This document shows positions 1-9,374 of a stretch of DNA of 28,874 bases, one piece after another. Made by a program: the position numbers and the translations under genes. The DNA is from an uncultured Clostridium sp. GTDB taxonomy: Bacteria > Bacillota > Clostridia > TANB77 > CAG-508. The stretch is from NCBI GenBank assembly GCA_900554565.1, contig USHX01000017.1, forward strand, positions 1-28,874, given 5' to 3'. The notes beneath the pieces were generated by a model. It was not told the origin of the DNA, did not search any database, and saw only the letters and a program-made list of their open reading frames with translations. Numbering within the stretch: the stretch's first letter is position 1; every line of letters begins with the position of its first letter.

Positions 1-2022
1 AGCAATGGGACTAGAAGGAATGCCAAGACAGGCATCAACACATGCATGCCGGAATAGTAATAACAAAAGATCCAGTAGACGCATATGTGCCACTGTATGT
101 TCGTGACAATCAAATTTCAACACAATATATAATGACAACCTTAGAAGAACTAGGCTTATTAAAAATGGACTTTTTAGGACTTCGTACATTAACAGTAATA
201 CAAGACACAATAGATCTAGTAAAAGAAAACAGAGGAATAGATGTAGAATTTGACAAAGATATGGCAGATCCAAAAGTTTATAAATTATGGCAAGAAGGTA
301 AATCATGTGGTATATTCCAATTTGAATCTCAAGGAATGACTAACTTCATGAAAGAACTAAAGCCAGACTGCTTAGAAGACTTAATAGCCGGAGTTTCTTT
401 GTACAGACCAGGGCCAATGGACCAAATACCAAGATATGTAAAAGGAAAATTAAATCCAGGACATAACGAATACACACATCCAAGGCTAGAGCCAATACTA
501 AATGTAACATATGGCTGTATGGTATACCAAGAACAAGTAATGCAAATAGTTAGAGACTTAGCAGGATATTCACTTCGGAAGAGCTGACTTAGTAAGGCGT
601 GCAATGGGAAAGAAAAAGCTAGATGTAATGGCAAAAGAAAGAGAAGTATTTATACATGGACAACTAGATGAAGAAGGAAATGTAGTAGTTCCAGGTTGTG
701 TAAGAAATGGAATAGATGCAAAATCAGCTGACAAAATATTTGATGAAATGGCTGAATTTGCAAAATATGCATTTAACAAAAGCCATGCTGCATGTTATGC
801 AGTAGTAGCATACAGAACAGCATATTTAAAAGCATATTATCCAGCTGAATTTATGGCAGCTACCTTAAACAGCTTTTTAGGAAACTTAGACAAAATACCA
901 CAATATATAGATGAATGTAAAAAACTAGGAATACAAATATTAAAACCAGATATAAATAGAAGTAGCACTAAATTTACAGTAGAAGATGGAAAAATAAGAT
1001 TTGGATTAGGCAGTATAAAAAATGTCGGAACAGTACCAGTAGACAATATTGTAAAAGAAAGAAAACAAAATGGAGAATACAAAAGTTTTACAGATTTTTG
1101 TGAAAGAATTGCAGATGAAGCGGTAAATAAAAAGTGTGTAGAAAGTTTAATAAAAGCAGGCACATTTGAAAGTTTTGAACAAACTAGAAGTACGCTTTTA
1201 GCATCATTTGAAACAATAATGGATACAATACAAAGTGGAAGAAAAAAAGGCTTTAAAGGCCAAGTCTCAATGTTTGACTTAGGTTCTGAAGAAGAACAAG
1301 AACAGTTAAATGATATAAAATATACATATGAAGAGCATAAAGAACTTCCAAACAAAGAATTGTTATCACTAGAAAAAGAAATGTTAGGAATATATATATC
1401 AGGACATCCTTTAGAAAAATTAAGAGCACAAATAGAAGCAAAAACTAATATAAACACAATAGAACTAAGAAATATAACTGACAAAATGAGTAGTTCTATG
1501 GGGCAAGAAAATCAAATGAACATGAATGAAAAGTTAAAATACAAAGATGGACAAAATGTTAGATATGCTGGAATAATTACATCAATTAAAAAGAAATATA
1601 CAAAAAATAATAAAATTATGGCATTTGTAACAATAGAAGATTTGTATGGAACTGCTGAAATAATATGTTTTGAAAATTCATATAAAAAAGCAGGAGAGAG
1701 TTTAGTTGAAGAAAATATTGTAATAGTTGATGGCAGACTAAGCATTAGAGAAGATGAAAATGCTACAATAATTGCAAATGATATTCGTGATTTTGGAGAA
1801 CAAAAACAAAAGATTCTAACTTTAGACATAACTAGTTGTGATGAAATTCAAAAAGAAAAACTAAGGGGTGCAATAAGATTTTTTACTGGTGATAAAAATA
1901 ATATAAATGTTCAAATAAAGATAGGAGAAGAAGTTAAGCCTTGTGGACAAATTTATTTAACAGATGATATTTTAACTATATTTAGACAAATAGTTGGAGA
2001 TAATAAAGCATATGTTGTTTAG
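1..2022 (+). CDS. dnaE: DNA polymerase III subunit alpha (DnaE), 3' part, two CGG-A +1 sites
   Basis: Replicative DNA polymerase III alpha subunit of the DnaE type. The gene enters from the left edge, so the PHP domain and first two catalytic aspartates are outside. About 672 residues are visible. The third palm aspartate lies in KMDFLGL (Asp codon 168-170). Then come the fingers region (YRPGPMDQIP, YGCMVYQEQVM, SLGRADLVRRAMGKKK), FNKSHAACYAVVAYRTA, the helix-hairpin-helix region, and a C-terminal OB fold near 1555-1800. The frame must change twice by +1: at base 50, between STHAC and GIVITKD, and at base 576, between AGYSL and GRADLVR. Both are CGG-A. Without the shift, stops occur at 104-106 and 585-587. 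The 3' end needs no further change. The family call is secure. That it is an intact gene and not a pseudogene is inferred from the same motif in other essential genes. Confidence 0.93.
50..53 (+). other. CGG-A +1 recoding site in dnaE (site 1)
   Basis: The incoming frame reads GCA TGC CGG A. Skipping C50 gives GGA (51-53), and the protein continues THAC-GIVITKD, as in the DnaE family. The unshifted frame stops at 104-106. Confidence 0.8.
576..579 (+). other. CGG-A +1 recoding site in dnaE (site 2)
   Basis: The frame reads TCA CTT CGG A. Skipping C576 gives GGA and restores the conserved SL-GRADLVRRAM. The unshifted frame reads CGG AAG AGC TGA and stops at 585-587. Confidence 0.85.
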
Positions 2023-2032
2023 CAAAAAAAGA

Positions 2033-2061
2033 TTGACATAAAACGTTTGCTATGATATAAT
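2033..2061 (+). promoter_or_regulatory. Sigma-A promoter for the 2152 gene
   Basis: TTGACA at 2033-2038, a 17-base spacer and TATAAT at 2056-2061, with a TG one base upstream (extended -10). It lies just after the dnaE stop, so the next gene has its own transcription start near 2068 and a leader of about 85 bases. Confidence 0.8.
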
Positions 2062-2151
2062 AAAGGTCTAAACGGTAAAAACTTTATTTAAGCAGTTCTC
2101 TCAAAGTTTAAAAGTTTAGAAAAATTACATAAGCAAAAGGAGAAAGACAAC

Positions 2152-2604
2152 ATGAACAGAACAGAAGAAGAAAAAAGACTTGAAGAAGAAAGAGAAGCAA
2201 TGATTAAAGAGGTAAATGGACAATTGAAAAAACTATCAATGTCAAATATTTACGTGTTAATGAAAAACAAGAAAGAAGAAGCATTGCTAAAATTAGCAAA
2301 AGAAATTGACTATAAGAAGCTAGAAAAGTTTTTAAATACTCCAGGAAACAGATTAATAATGCCATTAGCTGAAATTAGTGGTTATGAAATAGAAATGGTA
2401 TTCTTTATTTGGGCTACTAGAGTAGGAATGACAAAATATGTTAGAGATGTAGAATTTGTGCAAAACTTACCAAAGTTTAATGAAATATTAACAATTAAGT
2501 ATGAAGAAGTTGGGCAAAACATTGCATTTTGTAGCAAATATTGTCAATTAACAGATTATACTATTGATGAATTAATCAATGGTAGACTTAGAAAAAGAAA
2601 ATAA
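2152..2604 (+). CDS. Hypothetical protein, 150 aa
   Basis: I do not recognise this protein. It is soluble, with no signal peptide or membrane segment. The first 25 residues are highly charged (Glu/Lys/Arg) and probably helical. The middle has alternating hydrophobic and charged residues, and the end is basic (NGRLRKRK). Cysteines sit in FCSKYCQ but do not form an obvious metal site. The start is supported by AAAAGGAG upstream of ATG. It stands alone between its own strong promoter and a bidirectional terminator shared with the convergent mgtA-like gene. The basic tail suggests nucleic-acid or ribosome contact, but that is a guess. Confidence 0.75.
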   Translation: MNRTEEEKRLEEEREAMIKEVNGQLKKLSMSNIYVLMKNKKEEALLKLAKEIDYKKLEKFLNTPGNRLIMPLAEISGYEIEMVFFIWATRVGMTKYVRDVEFVQNLPKFNEILTIKYEEVGQNIAFCSKYCQLTDYTIDELINGRLRKRK

Positions 2605-2612
2605 GAGAGAAC

Positions 2613-2640
2613 AAAAAAACAGCGAATTTCGCTGTTTTTT
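2613..2640. terminator. Bidirectional terminator between the 2152 gene and the mgtA-like gene
   Basis: Hairpin CAGCGA / TCGCTG with a three-base loop, flanked by A-run and T-run on either side, so it has a U-tract on both strands. It separates two convergent genes. Confidence 0.85.
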
Positions 2641-5246
2641 TATATCCATTCACCATGTTTTTTAATATAAATCTTTTTAGCAAACATTGCAACAAAGCAA
2701 TACAAAATAGGAACACCAATAATAACACTCATATAAGGAAGAGGTATAGGAACAAGTCCAATGGCGTTACCAAGCCAAGTATAAGGAACTAATATTCCAA
2801 TAACACTCAATAAAATTGAAGAAAAATAAACAACTTTATTAGCATTACTTTGTACAAAAGGTATTTTTGCAGTTCTAATAATATGCATACCAAGTAAGTT
2901 AGAAACTATACTATAAGTAAACCATATAGTTTGAAAAAGAGCGGCTTCTCTTAAATGGAATATAAACCAAAGGCATGCAAAAACAATCAAATCAAAAGCT
3001 GAACTTAAAGGTCCCATAAAAAGCATAAAGTTTTTTAAACTAGTTAAGCTAAATTGTCTAGGCTTTTGCAAATATTCTTTATCAACATTATCAAATGGAA
3101 GTGTAAGTTGTCCAAAATCATAAAGTAATCCTTCAACCAACAATTGAATTGGGGTTTCAGGTAAAAAAGGTAAAAGAACACTTGCTATAATAACAGACAT
3201 AACTTCACCAAAGTTAAAACTTGTTGCCATTTTTATATATTTCATTAGATTTCCAAATGTTTTTCTTCCTTCTGTTACACCATCTAAAAGAACATGCAAA
3301 TCTTTTTCAAGTAATATAATATCAGCTGATTCTTTTGCAATATCAACAGCTGTATCAACAGAGATTCCAACATCAGAATTTGTAAGAGATGGAGCATCAT
3401 TTATTCCATCACCCATATATCCAACAACATTACCATCTTCTTTTAAAAGTCTTACGATTCTAGCCTTTTGTATAGGCGAAAGCTTTACAAAAATGTTTGT
3501 CTTTTTTAATAAACGTAAAACTGCTATATCAGGAAGCTTTTCTATTTGAGAACCAGTAACAATTCTTCTAGTATTTATTCCAACTTTAGAACAGATGCAT
3601 TTAGTAACTTCTGCATTATCACCAGTTAAAACAACTACACGAATACCAGCTTTGTTTAATTTTTCAATAGAAGATTTTGCAGTTTCTTTAGGTGGGTCTA
3701 AAAATCCAATAAATCCTAAAAGTATCATGTTTTTTTCATCTGAAACTGAAAAATGATTATTAATATCAATATCATTTTTTTGACATACAGCAATAACCCT
3801 TAAGCCATCTTTATTTAGATTTTTAGAAATCGTTTTTATATTATCTTTAATTTGCTTTGTAATAGGTGATATTTGACCTTTATAGTCAACCATAGTGCAA
3901 ATAGATAGTATTTCTTCAACTGCACCTTTTGTAATAAGCTGTGCTTTAGTACCATCTGAAACAATAACAGATAAACGTCTACGAGAAAAATCAAAAGGAA
4001 TTTCATCAATTAATTTGTATTCTTTAGTAAATTTTGTCATATCATTTTGTAAAGCTCTTGTAACAACAGCTTCATCTATGTTGCCTCTTAAACCGGTTTG
4101 AAAGTATGAATTTAAAAAGGCGTGTTTTAAAATACGTAAATCTTCTGCACCAGTGATATCTAAGTATTTTTCTAAAACTATTTTATCTTCTGTTAAAGTT
4201 CCTGTTTTATCTGTACAAAGTATATTCATTGCTCCAAAATTTTGAATTGAATCTAATTTCTTTACAATAGTCTTCTTTTTAGACATTTTTACAGCACCTT
4301 TAGATAAACTTGAAGATAAAATGACAGGTAGAAGAAGAGGCGTAATGCAAATTGCAATAGCTACAGCAAAGGTAAAAGCCATTATAGGATTGTGTTTCCA
4401 TGCATTTAAAATAAATACTATAGGTGTCAAAACAAGCATAAATCTTATTAATAATTTACTGATATTTTCAATACCTTTTTCAAAAGCAGACTTTGGTTTG
4501 CCGGTTGTAATAGTATGTGCAACTTTACCAAAATAAGTACTATCAGCTGTTTTTATAACAATACCTTTTGCTGATCCACTTATAACATTTGTTCCCATAA
4601 AACAAATTGTATCTAGGTCAGAAATACTATCTAAATCTTCTAATTTTAGTTCAGAGTTAACTAATTTTCTTACTGCATCAGATTCACCTGTAAGGGAAGA
4701 TTGACCAACATATAAATCTTTAGCTTCTATAATTCTTAAATCTGCTGGAATCAAGCTACCAGCTGAAAGAACAATAACATCTCCTAAAGCAATATCTTTT
4801 ATAGGAACTTGAATTTCTTTTCCATCTCTTATAACACTGGTAGTTGTAGCAACTAAGGCTTTTAGTTTTTCAGCAGCTTTGTTAGAACGATATTCTTCAA
4901 AAAATTCTAGAAGAGTACTTGCTGTAACTAAAACTAAAATTACAATTATATTTGCATAGCTTGGAGTCTCAGGAAGATACACATCTGTATAAAATAATAT
5001 TGCTACAATTCCAAGTAAAATACTATTAAAAGGACTAAAAAGACTTTCTAAAAAGTAATTATACCATTTTTTGGATTTTGCTTGTTTTAGCTCATTTTTT
5101 CCATATTTTTCAAGTCGTTCATTTGCTTGGGAGCTTTCTAGTCCACTTTCATTCACATTATATTTTTTTATAAATTCTTCTTTTGGAAGTATACATTCTT
5201 GCCCATAGAGCTTTTCAATATTTACTTCATCTTTTGTGTTTGCCAC
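2640..5246 (-). CDS. mgtA: Mg2+-translocating P-type ATPase (MgtA/MgtB-like)
   Basis: P-type cation ATPase of the membrane, probably importing Mg2+. The sequence has the N-terminal cation-ATPase domain, TGES in the actuator domain (near residue 185), the phosphorylation motif CTDKTGTLTED (Asp near 345), GDGINDAPSL (near 610) and about ten hydrophobic membrane segments. The string DVGISVDTAVDIAKESAD and the late LPFDNVDKEYLQKPRQF are characteristic of the P3B Mg2+ group as opposed to Ca2+ pumps. I chose the GTG at 5246-5244. A GGAG lies nine bases upstream, and an extended -10 element lies within the longer open frame (which reaches 5318), so the extra N-terminal codons are probably untranslated. 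That gives about 868 residues. No CGG codon occurs. The ion specificity is a family inference. Confidence 0.9.
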   Translation of the reverse strand: MANTKDEVNIEKLYGQECILPKEEFIKKYNVNESGLESSQANERLEKYGKNELKQAKSKKWYNYFLESLFSPFNSILLGIVAILFYTDVYLPETPSYANIIVILVLVTASTLLEFFEEYRSNKAAEKLKALVATTTSVIRDGKEIQVPIKDIALGDVIVLSAGSLIPADLRIIEAKDLYVGQSSLTGESDAVRKLVNSELKLEDLDSISDLDTICFMGTNVISGSAKGIVIKTADSTYFGKVAHTITTGKPKSAFEKGIENISKLLIRFMLVLTPIVFILNAWKHNPIMAFTFAVAIAICITPLLLPVILSSSLSKGAVKMSKKKTIVKKLDSIQNFGAMNILCTDKTGTLTEDKIVLEKYLDITGAEDLRILKHAFLNSYFQTGLRGNIDEAVVTRALQNDMTKFTKEYKLIDEIPFDFSRRRLSVIVSDGTKAQLITKGAVEEILSICTMVDYKGQISPITKQIKDNIKTISKNLNKDGLRVIAVCQKNDIDINNHFSVSDEKNMILLGFIGFLDPPKETAKSSIEKLNKAGIRVVVLTGDNAEVTKCICSKVGINTRRIVTGSQIEKLPDIAVLRLLKKTNIFVKLSPIQKARIVRLLKEDGNVVGYMGDGINDAPSLTNSDVGISVDTAVDIAKESADIILLEKDLHVLLDGVTEGRKTFGNLMKYIKMATSFNFGEVMSVIIASVLLPFLPETPIQLLVEGLLYDFGQLTLPFDNVDKEYLQKPRQFSLTSLKNFMLFMGPLSSAFDLIVFACLWFIFHLREAALFQTIWFTYSIVSNLLGMHIIRTAKIPFVQSNANKVVYFSSILLSVIGILVPYTWLGNAIGLVPIPLPYMSVIIGVPILYCFVAMFAKKIYIKKHGEWI

Positions 5247-5280
5247 AAAAATCATCTCCATTTCTTTTGTATTTTTATAA

Positions 5281-5289
5281 ATTATACCA
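5281..5289 (-). promoter_or_regulatory. Extended -10 promoter of the mgtA-like gene
   Basis: On the minus strand TGG-TATAAT (extended -10) lies in the gap between the feoB stop and the mgtA-like start. No good -35 is seen. It implies a leader of only about 28 bases and argues for the GTG start at 5246. Confidence 0.55.
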
Positions 5290-5323
5290 CTAATTTTATA
5301 AAATAAAACATCTAACAAAAAAA

Positions 5324-7457
5324 TTATACAAAAATATTATAAGCTAAATTTGTACACATACAAACCAAAATTCCACAAATAGTAGGTAATAAAAAGCTTA
5401 TAGCAGTCCACTTTAAGCTACCAGTTTCTTTTTTTATAGTAAGAAGAGTTGTAGTACATGGAAAATGCAAACATGTAAAAATCATAACATTTATTGCAGT
5501 AATCATGGTCCAGCCATTATTTGTCAAAATTTCACCTATTTTAAAAGTATCATCTAAATTTACCAAAGAATTTTTTCCAAGATAGCACATTAAAATTATT
5601 GGCAAAACAATTTCATTTGCTGGAATACCAAATATGAAAGCTGTTAAAATATAGCCATCTAATCCCATTAATTTAGCAAAAGGTTCTAGGAAATTTGCAA
5701 TAATAAAAAGCAAACTATTTCCATCAATATTTATAGTTGCAAAAAGCCAAATTACAAGTCCAGCAGGTGCTGCAACCATTATTGCTCTACCTAAAACAAA
5801 AAGTGTTCTGTCAAAAATTGAACGAACTAAAATTTTTCCAATTTGAGGTCTTCTATAAGGTGGCAATTCTAAGGTAAAAGAAGATGGCATACCTTTTAGA
5901 ATTGTTTTTGATAGTAACTTTGAGATGAACAATGTAAGAAAAATTCCAAGTAATATAACAAAAATAACAGCAATTGTTGAAACAATTGAAGCACCAATTC
6001 CTTGCATAGTTCCACTAATAAATATTGTGGCAACAGTAATTAGAAATGGAAATCTTCCGGTTACAAGGAACAAAATTATTTGTAAGTATTGCAATAAGTC
6101 GTTCTCTAGGCGAATCTATAATTCTACAACCAACACAACCGGCAGCATTACAACCAAATCCCATACACATAGTAATCATTTGCTTACCAGTACAACAGCA
6201 TTTTTTGAAAAAGCCATCCATATTAAAGGCAATTCTGGGCAAATACCCAAGATCTTCTAAAAAAGTAAAAAGAGGGAAGAAAATAGCCATAGGTGGGAGC
6301 ATTACTGAAACAATCCAGGTTAATGTTTGATATACTCCTAAAATTAACATATCTGAAATCCAGTGGGGGCAATGAATAATGTTAGCAAAACTTATAAGTT
6401 TTCCTTGAACCCAAGTAAATATGCTAAATAAAAGCTTTGAAGGATAATTTGCACCAACTATTGTAATCCAGAAAATTAATCCTAAAAATAAAATCATAAT
6501 AGGAAAACCAAAAATTTTAGAAGTTAAAATTTTATCAATTTTTCGGTCACGCCTAGAATAATTTTCATTTTCAAAAGTGCAAACCTTAAGGCAAATCTCT
6601 TCGGATCTTTTCATAATAGAAGAAACAATAGAATCTTTTAAAGAATTTTTATCTTGTAATTTATTCAAAATTTTTGCACGTACTAGTTGAATTTCAACAT
6701 TATCAATAATAGAAATAGAAAAATTTTCTTCAATAGATTTTAGAATTTTTTTATCACCATCAATTACCTTTAAAGCAATCCATCTTAATAGGTTTTTTGG
6801 AATAGTAGAATAGTGTGATAATTTATCTTCTAAAAGCGCAATACCATCTTCTATTTCAGATGAATATTCTATTTTGTGAGGTTTGGGAACAATCTTTTTC
6901 TGACAAATATTTAAAGTAGTTTCCATTAAAGTCTCTAAAGTTTTCTTTTTTCGTGCAATAGTTCCAACAACAGGAATTCCAAGCATACAGGAAAGCTTGC
7001 TTAGGTCAATTTTTATTTTCTTCTTTTTAGCTTCATCAAGTAAATTTACACATAAAATTACATTATTGGTAATTTCCAGTGTTTGAAAAACTAGATTCAA
7101 ATTTCGCTCTAAACATGTTGAATCAACAACTACAATAGTTGCATCTGGATTTCCAAAACATATATAATTTCGGGCGATTTCTTCTTCTTCAGAATTAGAC
7201 ATTATAGAATATGTACCAGGAATATCAACAAATAGGAAAGAGTTTTCTTTATAAAAATGTTCTCCGGTAGCATTAGCAACTGTTTTGCCAGGCCAGTTTC
7301 CTGTATGTTGATGCATTCCTGTTAAACTATTGAAAATAGTTGATTTTCCTACATTAGGATTTCCAGCAAGTGCAATGGTAAATCCGTTTTTATTTTTTAG
7401 CATATTGAAATCATCTTCCAATAAGCGTGTTCCGGTAGAAGACTTTGTAAGTCCCAT
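5324..7457 (-). CDS. feoB: Ferrous iron transporter FeoB, one CGG-A +1 site
   Basis: Membrane Fe2+ transporter with an N-terminal GTPase. Visible are G1 GNPNVGKST, the switch/G3 region DIPGTYS and G4 NLLD, then the helical spacer and membrane core with Gate motifs (NFVPCN-GRFPFLI, GMPSSFTLELPPYR). Joining the two frames gives about 710 residues, a normal FeoB length. The join is a +1 change at CGG-A (C at 6059) exactly in PCN-GRFP, a highly conserved part of the first gate. The unshifted frame ends at 6015. The start ATG has GGAGG seven bases upstream. It lies 61 bases after feoA on the same strand and is probably cotranscribed with it. Confidence 0.93.
6056..6059 (-). other. CGG-A +1 recoding site in feoB
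   Basis: Minus-strand frame TGT AAC CGG A. Skipping the C (6059) gives GGA and the conserved PCN-GRFPFLI. The unshifted frame stops at 6017-6015. Confidence 0.85.
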
Positions 7458-7518
7458 AGCAACACCTCCAATTTATATATTATAAATTATGTGAGTAAAA
7501 AATAAATGTTACATATTG

Positions 7519-7753
7519 CTAGTTGTAAAAAACATCTATTAAATTCGCATCTTCATCCCTTATTGCAATAAGAGAACCACGAATATCATAAGCACGTAGA
7601 CCATTTGAAGGACTTATTAAAATTGGTGTAATATAAGAATTACAAACAAGCCCTAAATCTAAAAGTCTTCTTCTAATATTTCCGGCTACAGTTTAGCCCA
7701 TGTACTTTACCTTCTTTATTTAATGGTAAATTATTTAATGTATCAAAGTTCAT
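7519..7753 (-). CDS. feoA: FeoA iron-transport accessory protein, one CGG-A +1 site
   Basis: Small SH3-like FeoA protein (about 77 residues once the frame is joined) that assists FeoB. The pattern is typical: an N-terminal beta segment, then GNIRRRLLDLGLV, then ISPSNGLRAYDIRGSLIAIRDEDA. The ATG at 7753 follows AGGTGA. The frame needs one +1 change at CGG-A (C at 7684), between NCS and GNIRRRL. Read without it, the frame stops after CGG AAA TAT TAG (stop at 7675-7673), leaving only about 25 residues, so simple ORF calling misses this gene. It lies first in a feoA-feoB pair. A TATAAT at 7775-7770 (minus) could be its promoter, but the -35 is poor. I saw no clear Fur box. Confidence 0.87.
7681..7684 (-). 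other. CGG-A +1 recoding site in feoA
   Basis: Minus-strand frame TGT AGC CGG A. Skipping C7684 gives GGA and NCS-GNIRRRLLDLG, the conserved FeoA core. The unshifted frame stops two codons later. Confidence 0.82.
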
Positions 7754-7874
7754 AAAATCACCTTATAATATTATATTTCGACAAAAAACAAAGGTTACAA
7801 TTTGAAAATTAATATTGACAATTAAAATTTTATGTGAAAAAATGATGATAGAATAAAAATTAGGAGGAATAGAA

Positions 7875-8336
7875 ATGGAAAAAATAAGAGGTTTTGAAAT
7901 TGCAAAAGGATTTGAAAATGAAGGAATAAATCTACCAATAAGAAAAACAAAATATTCAGCAGGATATGATGTAGAAGCAGCTGAAGACACTGTAGTACCA
8001 AGCTTCAAAAAAGAAATGAATCCTACACTAATAAAAACAGGAATAAAAGCATATATGGCAGATGATGAAGTTTTAATGTTATATAACAGAAGTTCAAACC
8101 CAAAGAAAAAAGGATTAATATTATCTAATAGTGTTGGAGTAATAGACAAAGACTATTATGGAAACCCTGACAATGATGGACATATCATGTTTGCTTTCTA
8201 TAATATCAAAGATGAAGATATAACAATAAAAAAAGGGGAAGCAATTGGACAAGCTGTTTTTCAAAAATATTTAGTAACAGATGATGATAATGCAAGTGGT
8301 GAAAGAGTTGGAGGATTTGGTTCAACATCTAAATAA
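7875..8336 (+). CDS. dut: dUTP diphosphatase (dUTPase)
   Basis: Cytosolic trimeric dUTPase: dUTP to dUMP and PPi, keeping uracil out of DNA and feeding dTMP synthesis. All five family motifs are visible: AGYDVEA (1), NRSSNPKKKGL (2), GVIDKDYYGN (3), GEAIGQAVF (4) and the C-terminal RVGGFGSTSK (5), which closes over the active site. The length of 153 aa is normal. ATG is preceded by TAGGAGGAATAGAA. A TTGACA at 7815-7820 has no matching -10, so its promoter is uncertain. It is divergent from feoA and is followed by a terminator that overlaps the carD promoter. Confidence 0.93.
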   Translation: MEKIRGFEIAKGFENEGINLPIRKTKYSAGYDVEAAEDTVVPSFKKEMNPTLIKTGIKAYMADDEVLMLYNRSSNPKKKGLILSNSVGVIDKDYYGNPDNDGHIMFAFYNIKDEDITIKKGEAIGQAVFQKYLVTDDDNASGERVGGFGSTSK

Positions 8337-8424
8337 AAAGAATACATAAAAAGTTTAAAAAAATATTAAAATTTTTTAAGCTTAGAGACACAAGCAAAAC
8401 AAGAGAAAATATGCCATAAAAACG

Positions 8425-8455
8425 AAGGTAAAGGCTTTGACTTTTACCTTTTTTT
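8425..8455 (+). terminator. Terminator after dut
   Basis: Ten-pair stem (8425-8434 with 8441-8450, one G-U), loop CTTTGA, then seven Ts. Its loop and right arm contain the -35 of the next promoter. Confidence 0.75.
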
Positions 8456-8465
8456 GTAGTATAAT
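8437..8465 (+). promoter_or_regulatory. carD promoter
   Basis: TTGACT at 8437-8442, a 17-base spacer and TATAAT at 8460-8465. The predicted start is near 8472, giving a leader of about 100 bases before carD. The promoter overlaps the dut terminator hairpin. A second AAGGTAAAG...TTGAC copy lies at about 8499-8514 without a -10. Confidence 0.7.
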
Positions 8466-8573
8466 AAACATGGTTAAAAAATCCAATAAAGTTATTAAAA
8501 GGTAAAGTATTGACATAGCTTTATTATCTTTTTTTCGCCGAAAATATATAAATGCTGAAAGGAGTGGACTTAC

Positions 8574-9137
8574 ATGTTTAATGTAGGAGACAAAATAGTA
8601 TACCCAATGCATGGAGCTGGGGTAATAGATTCAATAGAAGAAAAAGATATTTTAGGGGAGAAACAATCATATTACATATTAAAAATGCCAGGAGAAGTAA
8701 AGGTAATGGTACCTACTGCAAAAGCAGAACAAATTGGTGTTAGAAATATAATAGATAAAAGTTCAGCAGATAAAGTAATAGGAGTACTAGAACAAGATGA
8801 AACTATAATGGATAAAAATTGGAACAAAAGATATAGAGACAACATGGACAAAATGAAAAGTGGAGACATTTATCAAATTGCAGATGTTGTAAGAAACTTA
8901 AGCTTTAAACAAAAAGAAAAAGGACTATCTACAGGCGAAAAGAAAATGTTAAATAATGCAAAACAAATACTAGTTAGTGAATTAGTACTTGCAGAACATG
9001 CATCACAAGAAGAAGTAGAAGAACTAGTAGAAAACAAAATAAATACATCTTACATGATGTTTAGAGCAGATGATGTAGAACAAGAAAGTGTTGTAAATAA
9101 ATTCATACCATTTGATGGAACAGGAACAGAAGAATAG
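8574..9137 (+). CDS. CarD family transcriptional regulator
   Basis: CarD/CdnL-type factor that binds RNA polymerase beta and the upstream edge of the promoter bubble. Residues 1-60 form the Tudor-like polymerase-interacting domain (FNVGDKIVYPMHGAGVI, YYILKMPGEVKVMVP). The rest is the helical DNA-binding domain (WNKRYRDNMDKMKSGD, VVRNLSFKQKEKGLSTGEKKML). The length of 187 aa is close to the family norm. GGAG lies nine bases before ATG. It is monocistronic, with its own promoter and a following inverted repeat. This type often drives stable-RNA promoters, and a tRNA gene with a perfect promoter follows. Confidence 0.9.
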   Translation: MFNVGDKIVYPMHGAGVIDSIEEKDILGEKQSYYILKMPGEVKVMVPTAKAEQIGVRNIIDKSSADKVIGVLEQDETIMDKNWNKRYRDNMDKMKSGDIYQIADVVRNLSFKQKEKGLSTGEKKMLNNAKQILVSELVLAEHASQEEVEELVENKINTSYMMFRADDVEQESVVNKFIPFDGTGTEE

Positions 9138-9144
9138 AAAATTT

Positions 9145-9200
9145 GACAATTATGAACGATACAAATATGTAAAGTTTGTAAAATTCATAATTGTCTTTAA
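9145..9200 (+). terminator. Inverted repeat and probable terminator after carD
   Basis: Twelve-base arms GACAATTATGAA (9145-9156) and TTCATAATTGTC (9184-9195) with a 27-base loop and a weak T-rich tail. Perfect arms, but a long loop and no clean U-tract, so terminator function is only likely. Confidence 0.45.
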
Positions 9201-9241
9201 CTTTGTTAATTAATTTATTTATAATTAATATTTTTAGGAAA

Positions 9242-9298
9242 TCCAAAAAAAATTTGATATTTTTGAAAAATTTTTAGGATTTTGAAATTTTTTTTGGA
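9242..9298. repeat. 14-bp inverted repeat upstream of the tRNA promoter
   Basis: Perfect arms TCCAAAAAAAATTT (9242-9255) and its reverse complement (9285-9298) around 29 AT-rich bases. It could be a second terminator for carD or a bent or UP-type element ahead of the strong tRNA promoter at 9305. Confidence 0.5.
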
Positions 9299-9304
9299 AT
9301 TGTA

Positions 9305-9333
9305 TTGACAAATTTTTAATTGCATATTATAAT
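9305..9333 (+). promoter_or_regulatory. tRNA-Leu promoter
   Basis: Perfect consensus TTGACA (9305-9310), 17-base spacer, TATAAT (9328-9333). It begins 70 bases before the mature tRNA. A short AATTGC / GCAATT inverted repeat brackets the -10. Confidence 0.85.
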
Positions 9334-9374
9334 AGCAATTGTCGTTAGACAAATAGCCAGTTCAAATATTAAAT

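Noticed and set aside
837..1484. Long minus-strand frame within dnaE, and similar long antisense frames within carD, lepA, polC and the kinase gene.
   Set aside because: Low-complexity Leu/Phe/Ser-rich translations opposite purine-rich genes. These are shadows caused by base composition.
5247..5318. The N-terminal 24-codon extension of the mgtA-like ATPase.
   Set aside because: It contains an extended -10 promoter and lacks a ribosome site. GTG 5246 has a well-spaced GGAG.
7815..7854. A dut promoter built on TTGACA at 7815.
   Set aside because: No -10 at an acceptable spacing. An extended -10-like TGATAGAAT at 7846-7854 would start transcription at the ribosome site. Left unassigned.
8382..8612. 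A 76-residue minus-strand hydrophobic frame between dut and carD.
   Set aside because: It overlaps the dut terminator, the carD promoter and the carD start, and has no ribosome site.
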